From positions 1 to 12,249 of the forward strand of contig JAJYSL010000116.1 in NCBI GenBank assembly GCA_021793595.1: 12,249 bases of DNA, in the 5' to 3' direction. Shown here piece by piece: positions 1 to 6,985 of this stretch; position 1 is the first letter of the stretch; every line of letters begins with the position of its first letter. Source of the stretch: Acidobacteriota bacterium (GTDB lineage: Bacteria; Acidobacteriota; Terriglobia; Terriglobales; Acidobacteriaceae). The position numbers were made by a program, and so were the translations under genes. Below the pieces are notes generated by a model. The model saw only the letters and a list, made by a program, of their open reading frames with translations, was not told the DNA's origin and made no database searches.

Positions 1-2
1 TC

Positions 3-1052
3 TACGAAAATTTCTGGGATTTTCAGGCTCGATGGAGCCACGCCAAACCCGCGTATGCCCGTGGCATGATCGCGAACTTTATCGCTCCCGACAATGGACC
101 GTCCGGATTCAACGGAAAGAACTGGCTGACATTCCCCGCTTATTCGCAGGCGCCGCTTCTGGGCTGGGGCGTGTATCGCGTGTACCGGCGCAATCACGAC
201 CAAGAGCTTGTTCGCACCGCGCTTCCTCATCTTGAGGCGTTCCACGATTGGTACTGGCGCGAGCGCGATCTGGATAGCGTCGGATTGGTTACGGTCGGAT
301 CGTACGATGGAAAAATTCGGGATGCCCGCTATGAAACCTACGACAACGAAGTCGATTTGGATACGCTGCAGATGATTCCTCATCCAGGACGGGCAAAGGG
401 ACCGGATAACGGCCCGTGGTATGGAGACATCTATATTCCTGCAAATACGTCGTACCTTCTGCTTTCCGAGATGTGCCTCATGCGAATGGCACATGCGATC
501 GGCAATCATGCGCTGGCGGCACGTCGCCGTCCTTTCGTACGCAAAGGGATCGACGCCATGCGCCGCTACATGTGGGATGAATCGCAGGGCTGTTTTCTTG
601 CCGTTCGGCGTCCGGATCTACGCAAACTTTCCACGGCCACCGTCGGCGGTATGGTGCCGCTCTACGCTCGCATCCCCACGAAGATCCAGGCAGCGCGCAT
701 GGCCCATCGGCTGGCAAGCCCGCATTGGAATACTCCGTTACCGGTTCCCACTGTCGATGCACTGAGCGATGCATACAAGAGTGGGAGCTTCTGGCGTGGA
801 GATGTGTGGCCTGCCACGTCTTATCAGGTGATCAGCGGTCTGGCCAGGTACGGGCACCGGGATTTGGCCGACAATTTTTCCGGCCGTCTGCTCGCCAATG
901 CGCTGAAGGTCGGTATCAGCGAACATTACAACTCCCAGAGTGGAGCGCCCTTGGGAGTTCGCAATCTCGGCATGTCGTCGGTGCTGCTTACCCTAGCCCT
1001 CGAAGGACTCAGCCCACGTTATGCCATCCGGTCTGTCCGAGGCGTGCATTGA
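3..1052 (+). CDS. Glycoside hydrolase, GH63/MGH1-like (alpha/alpha)6 barrel, 5'-truncated by window edge
   Basis: The reading frame is open from base 3 and gives 349 residues to a TGA stop, so the gene begins upstream of the window; the internal ATG at 66 is not its start. The segment is rich in aromatic and Trp residues and has the helix-repeat look of an (alpha/alpha)6-barrel glycosidase. Near the C-terminus lie FWRGDVWPATSYQVISGL and then SEHYNSQSGAP and GMSSVLLTLALEG. These resemble the C-terminal signatures of the GH37/GH63/MGH1-like clan, where the Glu before the Y-N-S/P stretch is the proposed base (codon at 921). The matching catalytic Asp cannot be fixed; Asp residues around 308-360 are candidates. 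It probably hydrolyses an alpha-glucoside or alpha-mannoside, but the substrate is unknown. Localization cannot be judged because the N-terminus is missing. The next gene lies 303 nt downstream and appears unrelated. Clan-level call is fairly firm; the family is less sure. Confidence 0.75.
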   Translation, partial: YENFWDFQARWSHAKPAYARGMIANFIAPDNGPSGFNGKNWLTFPAYSQAPLLGWGVYRVYRRNHDQELVRTALPHLEAFHDWYWRERDLDSVGLVTVGSYDGKIRDARYETYDNEVDLDTLQMIPHPGRAKGPDNGPWYGDIYIPANTSYLLLSEMCLMRMAHAIGNHALAARRRPFVRKGIDAMRRYMWDESQGCFLAVRRPDLRKLSTATVGGMVPLYARIPTKIQAARMAHRLASPHWNTPLPVPTVDALSDAYKSGSFWRGDVWPATSYQVISGLARYGHRDLADNFSGRLLANALKVGISEHYNSQSGAPLGVRNLGMSSVLLTLALEGLSPRYAIRSVRGVH

Positions 1053-1082
1053 ACTCGATGGTTCGTGGAACGCGCCGAGATT

Positions 1083-1096
1083 GTCCGGGATCGGAC
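1083..1096 (+). terminator. Possible weak terminator hairpin after the glycosidase
   Basis: GTCCG-GGAT-CGGAC forms a perfect five-pair GC-rich stem with a four-base loop, 30 nt past the glycosidase stop. A pyrimidine-rich TTCTTTT run follows only about 15 nt later, not directly after the stem, so this is not a canonical intrinsic terminator. Its position is right but the stem is short; chance occurrence is quite possible. Confidence 0.25.
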
Positions 1097-1290
1097 CGAA
1101 GCATTGCCCTTCTTTTCACTCTGAATTTCCGCCTACAAACTTCCATCCGCGTTCACCTTTTCCAGACGCACCGGCCCGGGATCCGCCATCGCCTGGACTT
1201 CCACCAAAAGACTTCTCTCACAATCCGTATGCGAGCAGATTGGTTCCCGGATCGCGGTGAGGATGGGATCGCCGTCTAGAATGGTGGTAT

Positions 1291-1322
1291 CGGCTGGCAA
1301 CCGTTTTTTGCCGATCCAGCCG
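1291..1322 (+). other. Imperfect leader hairpin upstream of the aminopeptidase
   Basis: CGGCT-GGCAA at 1291-1300 can pair with TTGCC (1308-1312) and AGCCG (1318-1322), leaving a five-base bulge (GATCC) on the 3' side and the loop CCGTTTT. Alternative pairings use the same bases: ATCGGC (1289-1294) with GCCGAT (1310-1315), or CGGCTGG with CCAGCCG. The T-run is inside the loop and not after the stem, so it does not look like a terminator. It lies 33 nt before the start codon and could affect translation or mRNA stability. No function is shown. Confidence 0.3.
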
Positions 1323-1355
1323 GAGATTTGAGAGACGGTCGAGGGACATATAAAT

Positions 1356-2612
1356 ATGAGTGCAATGGCTACGATGGCGGAACGACGTACCCACGAGCAG
1401 AAACTGGATTTGCTGGCAGAGGTTGCGATACGGGTTGGGCTCGGTTTGCGGCCAGGGCAGGAATTGGTGATGACCGCCTCGCTGGATGCGCTGCCGCTGG
1501 CGCGCCGCATTACGGAGCAGGCCTACCGCTCCGGTGCTTCGCTGGTAACCACCCTCTACAGCGACGATGAAGCTGCGCTGATGCGCTACCACTTCGCTCC
1601 CGATGAAAGCTTTGACCATGCGGCAAAATGGCTGTACGACGGCATGGGTGAAGCTTTTAAAAGCGGCGCGGCGCGGCTGGCAATTGCCGGTGGAAATCCG
1701 ATGCTGCTTTCCAATGAAGATCCGGAAAAGGTTGGACGCGCAAATCGCGCTGTTTCGAAGGCTTATCGTCCGGCGCTCGAATTGATTACGCGGCACGAGA
1801 TCAACTGGACTATCGTGGCCAGCGCTACCCCGGCATGGGCCGCGGCGATGTTTCCCGCAGATGCCCCAGACATGGCGTTGTCGAAACTATGGGACGCGAT
1901 TTTCCGAACGACGCGGATCGACAGCGACGATCCGGTGGCCGCGTGGAAGACGCACGATGCCGATTTGCACGCACGCGCCGCACGACTGAATGAGAAACGC
2001 TACGCGACGCTGCATTATCGAGGGCCGGGAACCGATTTTCGGCTGGGGCTCGCGGAGGACCATCTGTGGCTGGGCGGCGGCACGACCGCGCAAAACGGCC
2101 TTTACTGCCTGCCGAATATGCCCACCGAAGAAGTGTTCACCACCCCGCACAAAGACCGGGCGGACGGTACAGTGACGGCAACCAAGCCGCTTTCGCATCA
2201 GGGGACCATGATTGAAGGCATTCAGGTGCGGTTTGAAAAAGGACGCATCGTGGAGGCCCGCGCCAGCCGCGGCCAGGAAGTGCTGCAGCGACTGATCGAT
2301 ACCGACGAAGGCGCGCGGCGGCTGGGCGAGGTGGCGCTGGTGCCACATTCGTCGCCGATTGCAGCCAGCGGTATGCTTTTCTTCAACACGCTGTTCGATG
2401 AGAATGCCGCTTCACACATCGCGCTGGGGCAAGCCTACACGTCTTGCCTTCGCGATGGAGACAAGTTGACCCCCGAACAGCTTGCGGCCAAGGGCGCGAA
2501 TGACAGCCTGATCCATGTGGACTGGATGATCGGGTCGGGCAAGCTGGACATCGACGGCATCACGGCTGCCGGCGCAGCGGAACCGCTCATGCGCCAGGGA
2601 GAATGGGTCTAA
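1356..2612 (+). CDS. M29-family metallo-aminopeptidase (AmpS/AmpT-like)
   Basis: This 418-residue protein has the usual length of M29 (thermophilic) aminopeptidases, cytosolic enzymes that remove N-terminal amino acids using two divalent metals. All expected active-site residues are visible in the C-terminal half: E258/E259 (NMPTEEVFTTPH), E325 (RLGEVALVPH), H354 and Y361 (SHIALGQAY), and H387 with D389 (IHVDWMIGSG). Their spacing matches the metal-ligand set that I remember for Thermus AmpT/AmpS (E250, E316, H345, Y352, H376, D378) with a constant offset of 9 to 11, so the enzyme should be active. The N-terminal domain (about 10-200) is the family's alpha/beta domain. No signal peptide is seen. 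Start: ATG 1356, with in-frame ATGs at 1365 and 1374 as alternatives; the GAGGG at 1341-1345 is ten nt upstream of the first. It converges on the oxidoreductase gene with a 35-nt gap. Confidence 0.93.
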   Translation: MSAMATMAERRTHEQKLDLLAEVAIRVGLGLRPGQELVMTASLDALPLARRITEQAYRSGASLVTTLYSDDEAALMRYHFAPDESFDHAAKWLYDGMGEAFKSGAARLAIAGGNPMLLSNEDPEKVGRANRAVSKAYRPALELITRHEINWTIVASATPAWAAAMFPADAPDMALSKLWDAIFRTTRIDSDDPVAAWKTHDADLHARAARLNEKRYATLHYRGPGTDFRLGLAEDHLWLGGGTTAQNGLYCLPNMPTEEVFTTPHKDRADGTVTATKPLSHQGTMIEGIQVRFEKGRIVEARASRGQEVLQRLIDTDEGARRLGEVALVPHSSPIAASGMLFFNTLFDENAASHIALGQAYTSCLRDGDKLTPEQLAAKGANDSLIHVDWMIGSGKLDIDGITAAGAAEPLMRQGEWV

Positions 2613-2626
2613 GCTCCGTTCCTGGC
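2593..2626. terminator. Possible shared hairpin terminator between convergent genes
   Basis: GCCAG (2593-2597) pairs with CTGGC (2622-2626), and GGAG (2598-2601) pairs with CTCC (2614-2617), leaving a four-base bulge (GTTC) on the 3' side. The structure spans the aminopeptidase stop codon and sits at the junction of two convergent genes, where a bidirectional terminator is expected. No U-tract follows on either strand, so factor-independent termination is doubtful. Confidence 0.3.
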
Positions 2627-2647
2627 TCGCGACCATCCATCGAGCTT

Positions 2648-3658
2648 TTATCGCTCCGGCAATTCCCAACGGCCGGAGGCGGCAGAGCGGAAGATGGCTT
2701 CGATGACCGCCATGTTCCCAATACTGTCTTCGACCGGGACGGGAACTTCGGTGTCTTCCAGAACGGCCTTGGAAAAGGCATCTCCTTGTAACGCATATTG
2801 ATCGCAGACCGGGAAGACTTCCGTGGTGATGCCACTTCCGGTAAGGTCTCCTGTGTCGTCAATGAAAAGGCGGGTGGGGCGATCGGGGGGCGCGTTGAAC
2901 GGGATTTCGATTTCGATGCGCCCTCGGGTGCCGAGAAAATGAATCCGCTGATAAGGAATCAGTTGCGTGCTGCAGGTAAAGACGGACTGACCGGCTGGGA
3001 ATTCGAGAATTGCAGACGTGAGACGGTCGACGCGCGACTGCGGATCGCGTTCGATACAGCCGACGACACGCGAGGGTTGGTCGGCAAATGCAAACCTGGA
3101 TGCATGGACCAGGTAGCAGCCAATGTCCATCAGGCCGCCTCCGCCCGATTCCAGATGATTGCGGATGTTGGCGGGATCGACATTGAAGTAACTGAAGAAG
3201 CCGAAGACTGAGCGGATTTGTCCTATGCGGGATGCGTCGAGCAATTCACGCAGGCGAAGCCATTGCGGATAGCTGCGAATCATGAAGGCTTCGCCAATCT
3301 TGACTCCAGTACGCGAACGAACGGTGAGCAGGGTCTTGGCTTCCGCTACCGTCAGGCTGAGAGGCTTCTCGCACAGGACGTGCTTGCCGGCTTCGGCAGC
3401 CCGTATGGTCCAGGGAACATGCAACTGATTGGGCAGAGGATTGTAGATAGCGTCGATGGTCGGATCTGCGAGCAGTTCCTCATAGGACCCGTAGGCTGTG
3501 GGAATCCCAAGCTTGCCCGCCGCAGCCTGGGCTTTCGCAAGATCGCGGGAGGCAATGGCAACAATGCTGGTACGCTTTCCCCGCTGCATTCCGGGGATGA
3601 CTTTCTTGAGGCCGATGGCAGCTGTGCTGAGAACTCCCCAGCGGAGTTTGTCGGGCAT
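2648..3658 (-). CDS. Gfo/Idh/MocA-family NAD(P)-dependent oxidoreductase
   Basis: This is a 336-residue protein of normal family length and probably cytosolic. The N-terminal Rossmann fold begins WGVLSTAAIG (residues 7-16), the variant glycine motif of this family. CEKPL (96-100) carries the conserved Lys98. The C-terminal domain holds GGGGLMDIGCYLVH (172-185); the position often occupied by catalytic His in inositol dehydrogenases is Tyr182, as in the dimeric dihydrodiol dehydrogenase / xylose dehydrogenase branch. It likely oxidises or reduces a sugar or cyclic alcohol; the substrate is unknown. Start: the ATG at 3658 places the usual short lead (MPDKLRW) before the Rossmann strand. A GTG at 3724 would add 22 residues with no family likeness and no SD. 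No strong SD precedes 3658 either. A six-pair hairpin lies 21 nt upstream of the start. The gene is divergent from the c-di-GMP gene. Confidence 0.9.
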   Translation of the reverse strand: MPDKLRWGVLSTAAIGLKKVIPGMQRGKRTSIVAIASRDLAKAQAAAGKLGIPTAYGSYEELLADPTIDAIYNPLPNQLHVPWTIRAAEAGKHVLCEKPLSLTVAEAKTLLTVRSRTGVKIGEAFMIRSYPQWLRLRELLDASRIGQIRSVFGFFSYFNVDPANIRNHLESGGGGLMDIGCYLVHASRFAFADQPSRVVGCIERDPQSRVDRLTSAILEFPAGQSVFTCSTQLIPYQRIHFLGTRGRIEIEIPFNAPPDRPTRLFIDDTGDLTGSGITTEVFPVCDQYALQGDAFSKAVLEDTEVPVPVEDSIGNMAVIEAIFRSAASGRWELPER

Positions 3659-3679
3659 GGAGCCATGATACCGGCTAGA

Positions 3680-3699
3680 GAAGGCGCATGCATGCCTTC
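3680..3699 (-). promoter_or_regulatory. Hairpin in the 5' leader of the oxidoreductase gene
   Basis: GAAGGC (3680-3685) and GCCTTC (3694-3699) form a perfect six-pair stem whose eight-base loop (GCATGCAT) is itself nearly self-complementary. It lies 21 nt before the oxidoreductase start codon at 3658, where it could influence ribosome access. This may matter because no clear SD is visible there. As double-stranded DNA it is also an inverted repeat that a dimeric regulator could bind. Neither role is proven. Confidence 0.3.
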
Positions 3700-3754
3700 G
3701 GGTAGAAAATCGGGCAACTCCCACACCAAGCAGGAGAATAAAACCGTTGGGGGA

Positions 3755-3851
3755 GAGCCGCTCGCCCCAGGCTAATAGGCCGGCTCAAGCTGCCGATAAC
3801 CCATGCACGGCACGCGCGTTGCGCGGGGCGGAATGCGCGTGCGTGAGCCGG
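3755..3851. other. Candidate structured RNA element with competing stems
   Basis: CCGGCTCA (3780-3787) and TGAGCCGG (3844-3851) are perfect eight-base complements. Between them, TGCCG (3791-3795) pairs with CGGCA (3808-3812), and CGCGC (3813-3817) pairs with GCGCG (3835-3839), giving a compact three-way junction with only 0-4 unpaired junction bases. Alternatively GCACGCGC (3810-3817) pairs over eight bases with GCGCGTGC (3835-3842). CGGCTC (3781-3786) can also pair with an upstream copy of GAGCCG (3755-3760), which would break the closing stem. Such mutually exclusive pairing is typical of attenuators and riboswitches. It is compatible with either strand: 122 nt before the oxidoreductase start, or about 200 nt before the GGDEF-EAL start. 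I do not recognise a known riboswitch. GC-rich sequence makes chance stems likelier, so confidence is limited. Confidence 0.35.
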
Positions 3852-3891
3852 AAAAATTAACAATTCAAGACGGTTACTTTTGGGGCGAATC

Positions 3892-3907
3892 AGTGATGCT
3901 CGTCACA
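3892..3907. promoter_or_regulatory. CRP-type operator, AGTGA-N6-TCACA
   Basis: AGTGA-TGCTCG-TCACA matches nine of the ten core bases of the E. coli CRP consensus (TGTGA-N6-TCACA), with correct six-base spacing and a perfect GTGA/TCAC palindrome. It lies in the divergent intergenic region, centred about 151 nt before the GGDEF-EAL start and 241 nt before the oxidoreductase start. The Crp/Fnr protein encoded at 11347-12057 has the SRETVxR recognition helix that reads this half-site, so it is a candidate binder. A single match in this window can occur by chance. Confidence 0.45.
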
Positions 3908-4035
3908 TGCAAACTGTTTGCGACTCTGCAACCTTTGTGGGAGCCTAATCGACGTTCGGTCCCTGTTGCAGCCATGGGTGCATTCCTCGTCCCGGTTAGC
4001 GGAGATAGCCGGTAATCCAAGCTGGTCTTTTGCCC

Positions 4036-4040
4036 AGGAG
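4036..4040 (+). promoter_or_regulatory. Ribosome binding site deciding the GGDEF-EAL start
   Basis: AGGAG ends ten nt before the ATG at 4051. It falls inside the coding sequence that would result from the in-frame TTG at 4030, so it favours the ATG at 4051 as the true start. Confidence 0.7.
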
Positions 4041-4050
4041 TGATGCTTGC

Positions 4051-6792
4051 ATGTTGGAAGGGAAGTTATTTCGCGCCTGGTTGAAGGAGCGAATCGGGAC
4101 GACCGACGCAGTCTCCGACAAACGCGACGACTCCATCTACCGGGACGTCGCCCATTCGCGCGCATTCGGCGCCCTCGGTTCTGCATTGAGTGGAATGTTG
4201 GAACATCTCCAGACAGGCAACCGTCAAGTTCGCCAACACCGGGAACACCTGGAGAAGGAGGTGGCATCGCGGACCGCCGAATTGTTGGAGGCAAGCGCCC
4301 AGCTGAAATTGCAGGCGGCAGCATTGAAGGCCGCGTCCAACTCCATCGTAATCGCCGATCTGAGCGGCAAGATCGTCTGGAGCAATCCGGCATTTACCGC
4401 TTCGTCCGGCTATGCAGCGGAGGAGGTCATGGGAAAAAGTCCGAAGTTGCTGCAGTCGGGGAAGCATGACAAAGAGTTCTACCGGCAAATGTGGACCACC
4501 ATCTCCGCCGGAAAAACATGGCACGGGGAGATGATCAATCGTCGCAAGGACGGAACCTTGTATCCCCAGGAGATGACGATTACTCCGGTGGTGTCGCAAA
4601 CGGGTGAGATCACACATTACATCGCCATCAAGCAAGATATCAGTGACCGAAAGCGCGCCGAGCAGGCTCTGACCCAGGCCGAGGAAAAATACAGAACGAT
4701 CTTCGAAGATGCCGTGATTGGTATCTTTCAAGCCAATGCGGAGGGTCGTCCCACGAGCGTCAACCGCGCACTCGCCCATATCTATGGCTTCGATTCCCCG
4801 GAAGAATTTCTGGAGAAAATTTCCAATGTGGCGCTGCAAATCTTTGTCGACCCCGCAAGGATGACGGAACTTGCGGATGAATTGGAGAAAAACGATGTCG
4901 TTCACGCGGCGGAATTGGAAATCTACTGTGTAGACCGGAGCAAAAAGTGGGTCGTCGTGAATATGCGGGCGGTGCGCGACGCCAGCGGCAAAATTACATC
5001 GTTTGAGGGCACCGTGGAGGACATTACGGAACGCAGGCAAGCTGAGGAAGCGCTCTTGTTTAAGACGGCGCTGCTGGAAGCCCAGTCGGAAACCACCATC
5101 GATGGCATCCTGGCCGTCGATGAGTCCAATCGCATCGTTCTGTACAACAGACAATTCGCGCTTCAGTTCGGAATTCCGGACGAATTGCTGAGCACAGGCG
5201 ACGATCTTCCGGTACGACAACTCGTAATAGACCAGGTCACGTCTCCAGAGGCCTTCGCCGAAAGAATCAGGCATCTCAATGCTCACCGAGACGAAAAGAG
5301 CCGAGATGAGTTTCGTCTCAAGAACGGCAAGACATTTGACCGCTACTCTGCGCCATATCTGGATTCGAAAGGTAACTATCGGGGTAGAATCTGGTATTTC
5401 CGCGACATCACGGATCGCAAAGTCGCCGAGGAGCGTATCCAATTCCTGGCGTATTACGACGCTCTGACGGAGCTCCCTAACCGGATTCTGCTGGAGGACC
5501 GGATCGCCAAAGCGCTGGCCGGCGCCCGCAGGCGCAATGAAAAGATGGCCGTTCTATTCGTCGATCTCGATCGTTTTAAGATCATCAACGATTCTCTCGG
5601 GCATTCGGCGGGCGACATCCTGTTGCAGGAAGTGGCAACCCGACTGAAGACGTGGGCACGGGATCAGGACACCGTGGCCCGGGTGGGCGGAGATGAATTT
5701 GTTGTGGTCCTGACTGGTGTGCCGCAGATTGCAGATGTGGCCGTCGCCGGCCAGAGGGTGATAGAAGCAATCACCTCCGAGTTTTTCCTTCGCGGCCACC
5801 TCCTCAATATCACCTGTAGCGTGGGGATCAGCGTATTTCCGGAGCACGGCATGGATGGAGAAACGCTGATACGGAATGCGGATGCGGCCATGTATTGCGC
5901 CAAGCAAAAGGGGCCGAACAATGTTCAGTTTTTCACGGAAGACTTGAACATCCAGATGGTAGAACGATTAAAGCTTGAAAACGGTCTGCGCCTGGCGCTC
6001 GATCGCCAGGAACTCTTCCTTGTATACCAACCGCAAATCGATCTTGCGAGCGGCCGGTTGATCGGCCTGGAAGCGCTGCTACGCTGGCGACACCCAGAGC
6101 TGGGACTGGTGCCACCGGACAAATTTATACGCATCGCGGAGAACAGCGGATTGATTATTCCCCTGGGCGAATGGGTCCTGAGGACAGCATGTTCGCAGGC
6201 TCGACGGTGGCAGGACGCGGGGATTCCCGCGATGCGCGTCGCGGTGAATGTTTCCGCCGTCCAGTTTCGCCAGGATGGGTTCCCTGACCTGATCCGAAGA
6301 GTCTTGCGTGAAACCGGGCTGGCTGCCGAAAACCTTGAATTGGAACTCACCGAGAGCCTGTTGTTGAGCAATGCGGACGTTATGTTCTCTGTACTGTGGG
6401 AATTGAACGAAATGGGACTGAAGCTGGCGATCGACGACTTCGGAACCGGCTATTCCAGCCTTAGTTATCTACGACAGTTTCCGGTCAGCAAGCTCAAGAT
6501 CGATCGCTCATTTATTCAGGATGTTGCCACCAATCCAGACGACGCCGCAATCACAAATGCCATTATCGGCATGGCGAAAAGCCTGAACCTCAAGGTGATC
6601 GCGGAGGGTGTCGAAACCGAAGCGCAGATGTCGTTTTTGAGCGCGCGCAATTGCGATGAGATTCAAGGCTATTATTTCAGCAAGCCTTTGATGGCAGACG
6701 AAGCGGAAGAGAAGTTGCGAAGCGTCTCGACCACCCTGGAAGGAAGCTCCCCTGCTTTCGATCCTGTTCATACCAACGGACAAGTTCTCTAA
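4051..6792 (+). CDS. PAS-PAS-PAS-GGDEF-EAL c-di-GMP synthase/phosphodiesterase
   Basis: This is a 913-residue signalling protein. Residues about 30-53 resemble the last helix of a HAMP domain and run into a coiled coil (about 50-92, HLEKEVASRTAELLEASAQL), yet no membrane segment precedes them. Three PAS domains follow (about 90-205, 211-328 and 331-456), each ending in the PAC-like DI(S/T)(D/E)R linker. The GGDEF domain (about 465-630) has the D505 metal site, an I-site RDQD (537-540) exactly five residues before the motif, and intact GGDEF (546-550). The EAL domain (about 645-895) has EAL (674-676), N733, ELTES (765-769), DDFGTGYSSL (795-804), K816 and AEGVET (851-856), so the known catalytic residues look complete. 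It may make and/or degrade c-di-GMP under control of an unknown PAS ligand; which activity dominates cannot be read from sequence. A CRP-like site lies upstream. Confidence 0.95.
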   Translation: MLEGKLFRAWLKERIGTTDAVSDKRDDSIYRDVAHSRAFGALGSALSGMLEHLQTGNRQVRQHREHLEKEVASRTAELLEASAQLKLQAAALKAASNSIVIADLSGKIVWSNPAFTASSGYAAEEVMGKSPKLLQSGKHDKEFYRQMWTTISAGKTWHGEMINRRKDGTLYPQEMTITPVVSQTGEITHYIAIKQDISDRKRAEQALTQAEEKYRTIFEDAVIGIFQANAEGRPTSVNRALAHIYGFDSPEEFLEKISNVALQIFVDPARMTELADELEKNDVVHAAELEIYCVDRSKKWVVVNMRAVRDASGKITSFEGTVEDITERRQAEEALLFKTALLEAQSETTIDGILAVDESNRIVLYNRQFALQFGIPDELLSTGDDLPVRQLVIDQVTSPEAFAERIRHLNAHRDEKSRDEFRLKNGKTFDRYSAPYLDSKGNYRGRIWYFRDITDRKVAEERIQFLAYYDALTELPNRILLEDRIAKALAGARRRNEKMAVLFVDLDRFKIINDSLGHSAGDILLQEVATRLKTWARDQDTVARVGGDEFVVVLTGVPQIADVAVAGQRVIEAITSEFFLRGHLLNITCSVGISVFPEHGMDGETLIRNADAAMYCAKQKGPNNVQFFTEDLNIQMVERLKLENGLRLALDRQELFLVYQPQIDLASGRLIGLEALLRWRHPELGLVPPDKFIRIAENSGLIIPLGEWVLRTACSQARRWQDAGIPAMRVAVNVSAVQFRQDGFPDLIRRVLRETGLAAENLELELTESLLLSNADVMFSVLWELNEMGLKLAIDDFGTGYSSLSYLRQFPVSKLKIDRSFIQDVATNPDDAAITNAIIGMAKSLNLKVIAEGVETEAQMSFLSARNCDEIQGYYFSKPLMADEAEEKLRSVSTTLEGSSPAFDPVHTNGQVL

Positions 6793-6985
6793 CTACCGGC
6801 CTCCGTTTGACCCTATCCGATCGATCTGCAACCAACTCAGGTTCCTACCAGCTATATTGGTCGTGCCGAATCCATTCTTGTTTCGCGTTCCGAGATTCCC
6901 CAGTATCCGCGGGAAAGGCATCGGCGGCATGCAGGCAACCGAGCGATGGGTATGCCATGCCTGAGGCGAACGAAAGAGGAGAAAG

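Larger units (their letters stand above)
1053..1355. other. Intergenic region, glycosidase to aminopeptidase
   Basis: These 303 nt hold no convincing gene; the ORFs that cross them are short and lack domain-like sequence. Two structures are visible: a short perfect hairpin just after the glycosidase stop (1083-1096) and a longer imperfect hairpin before the aminopeptidase start (1291-1322). A TAGAAT hexamer at 1276-1281 resembles a -10 box, but no matching -35 box sits at 16-18 nt, so I do not call a promoter. The GAGGG at 1341-1345 is a plausible though slightly distant ribosome binding site for the ATG at 1356. Confidence 0.6.
3659..4050. other. Structured intergenic region between divergent genes
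   Basis: This 392-nt stretch separates the divergent oxidoreductase and GGDEF-EAL genes. ORFs that cross it are short, have no recognisable domain and look like chance frames. It contains a hairpin near the oxidoreductase start (3680-3699), a cluster of nested and competing stems (3755-3851), an AT-rich patch (about 3852-3880) and a CRP-like palindrome (3892-3907). TTGCGA at 3918-3923 is a possible weak -35, but no good -10 box sits at normal spacing. Promoters for both genes must start here, but none is clear enough to call. Confidence 0.6.

Noticed and set aside
3659..3724. GTG start at 3724 for the oxidoreductase
   Set aside because: It would add 22 residues that are unlike family members and it has no SD; the ATG at 3658 gives the standard N-terminus.
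3780..3851. Known c-di-GMP (GEMM-type) riboswitch next to the c-di-GMP gene
   Set aside because: The minus strand has a CACGCAC stretch and the fold is a three-way junction, but the conserved GGACGCAAAGCC-type core is absent, so I do not assign this class.
3803..4015. 70-residue open frame before the GGDEF-EAL gene as a remnant sensor domain
   Set aside because: It has no membrane segment or sensor-like pattern, is in another frame and overlaps the structured DNA and the CRP-like site.
4030..4050. TTG start for the GGDEF-EAL gene
   Set aside because: An AGGAG correctly spaced for ATG 4051 lies inside this extension, and the seven added residues show no conserved feature.
4066..5442. 458-residue open frame antisense to the GGDEF-EAL gene
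   Set aside because: The sense frame has three PAS domains and intact GGDEF and EAL motifs; the antisense product has no domain-like pattern. Long antisense frames are common opposite GC-rich genes with strong codon bias.
6917..6961. GGCAT/ATGCC repeats upstream of the transporter gene as a leader structure
   Set aside because: The stems are only five or six pairs with long loops and compete with each other; this is weak evidence in GC-rich DNA.
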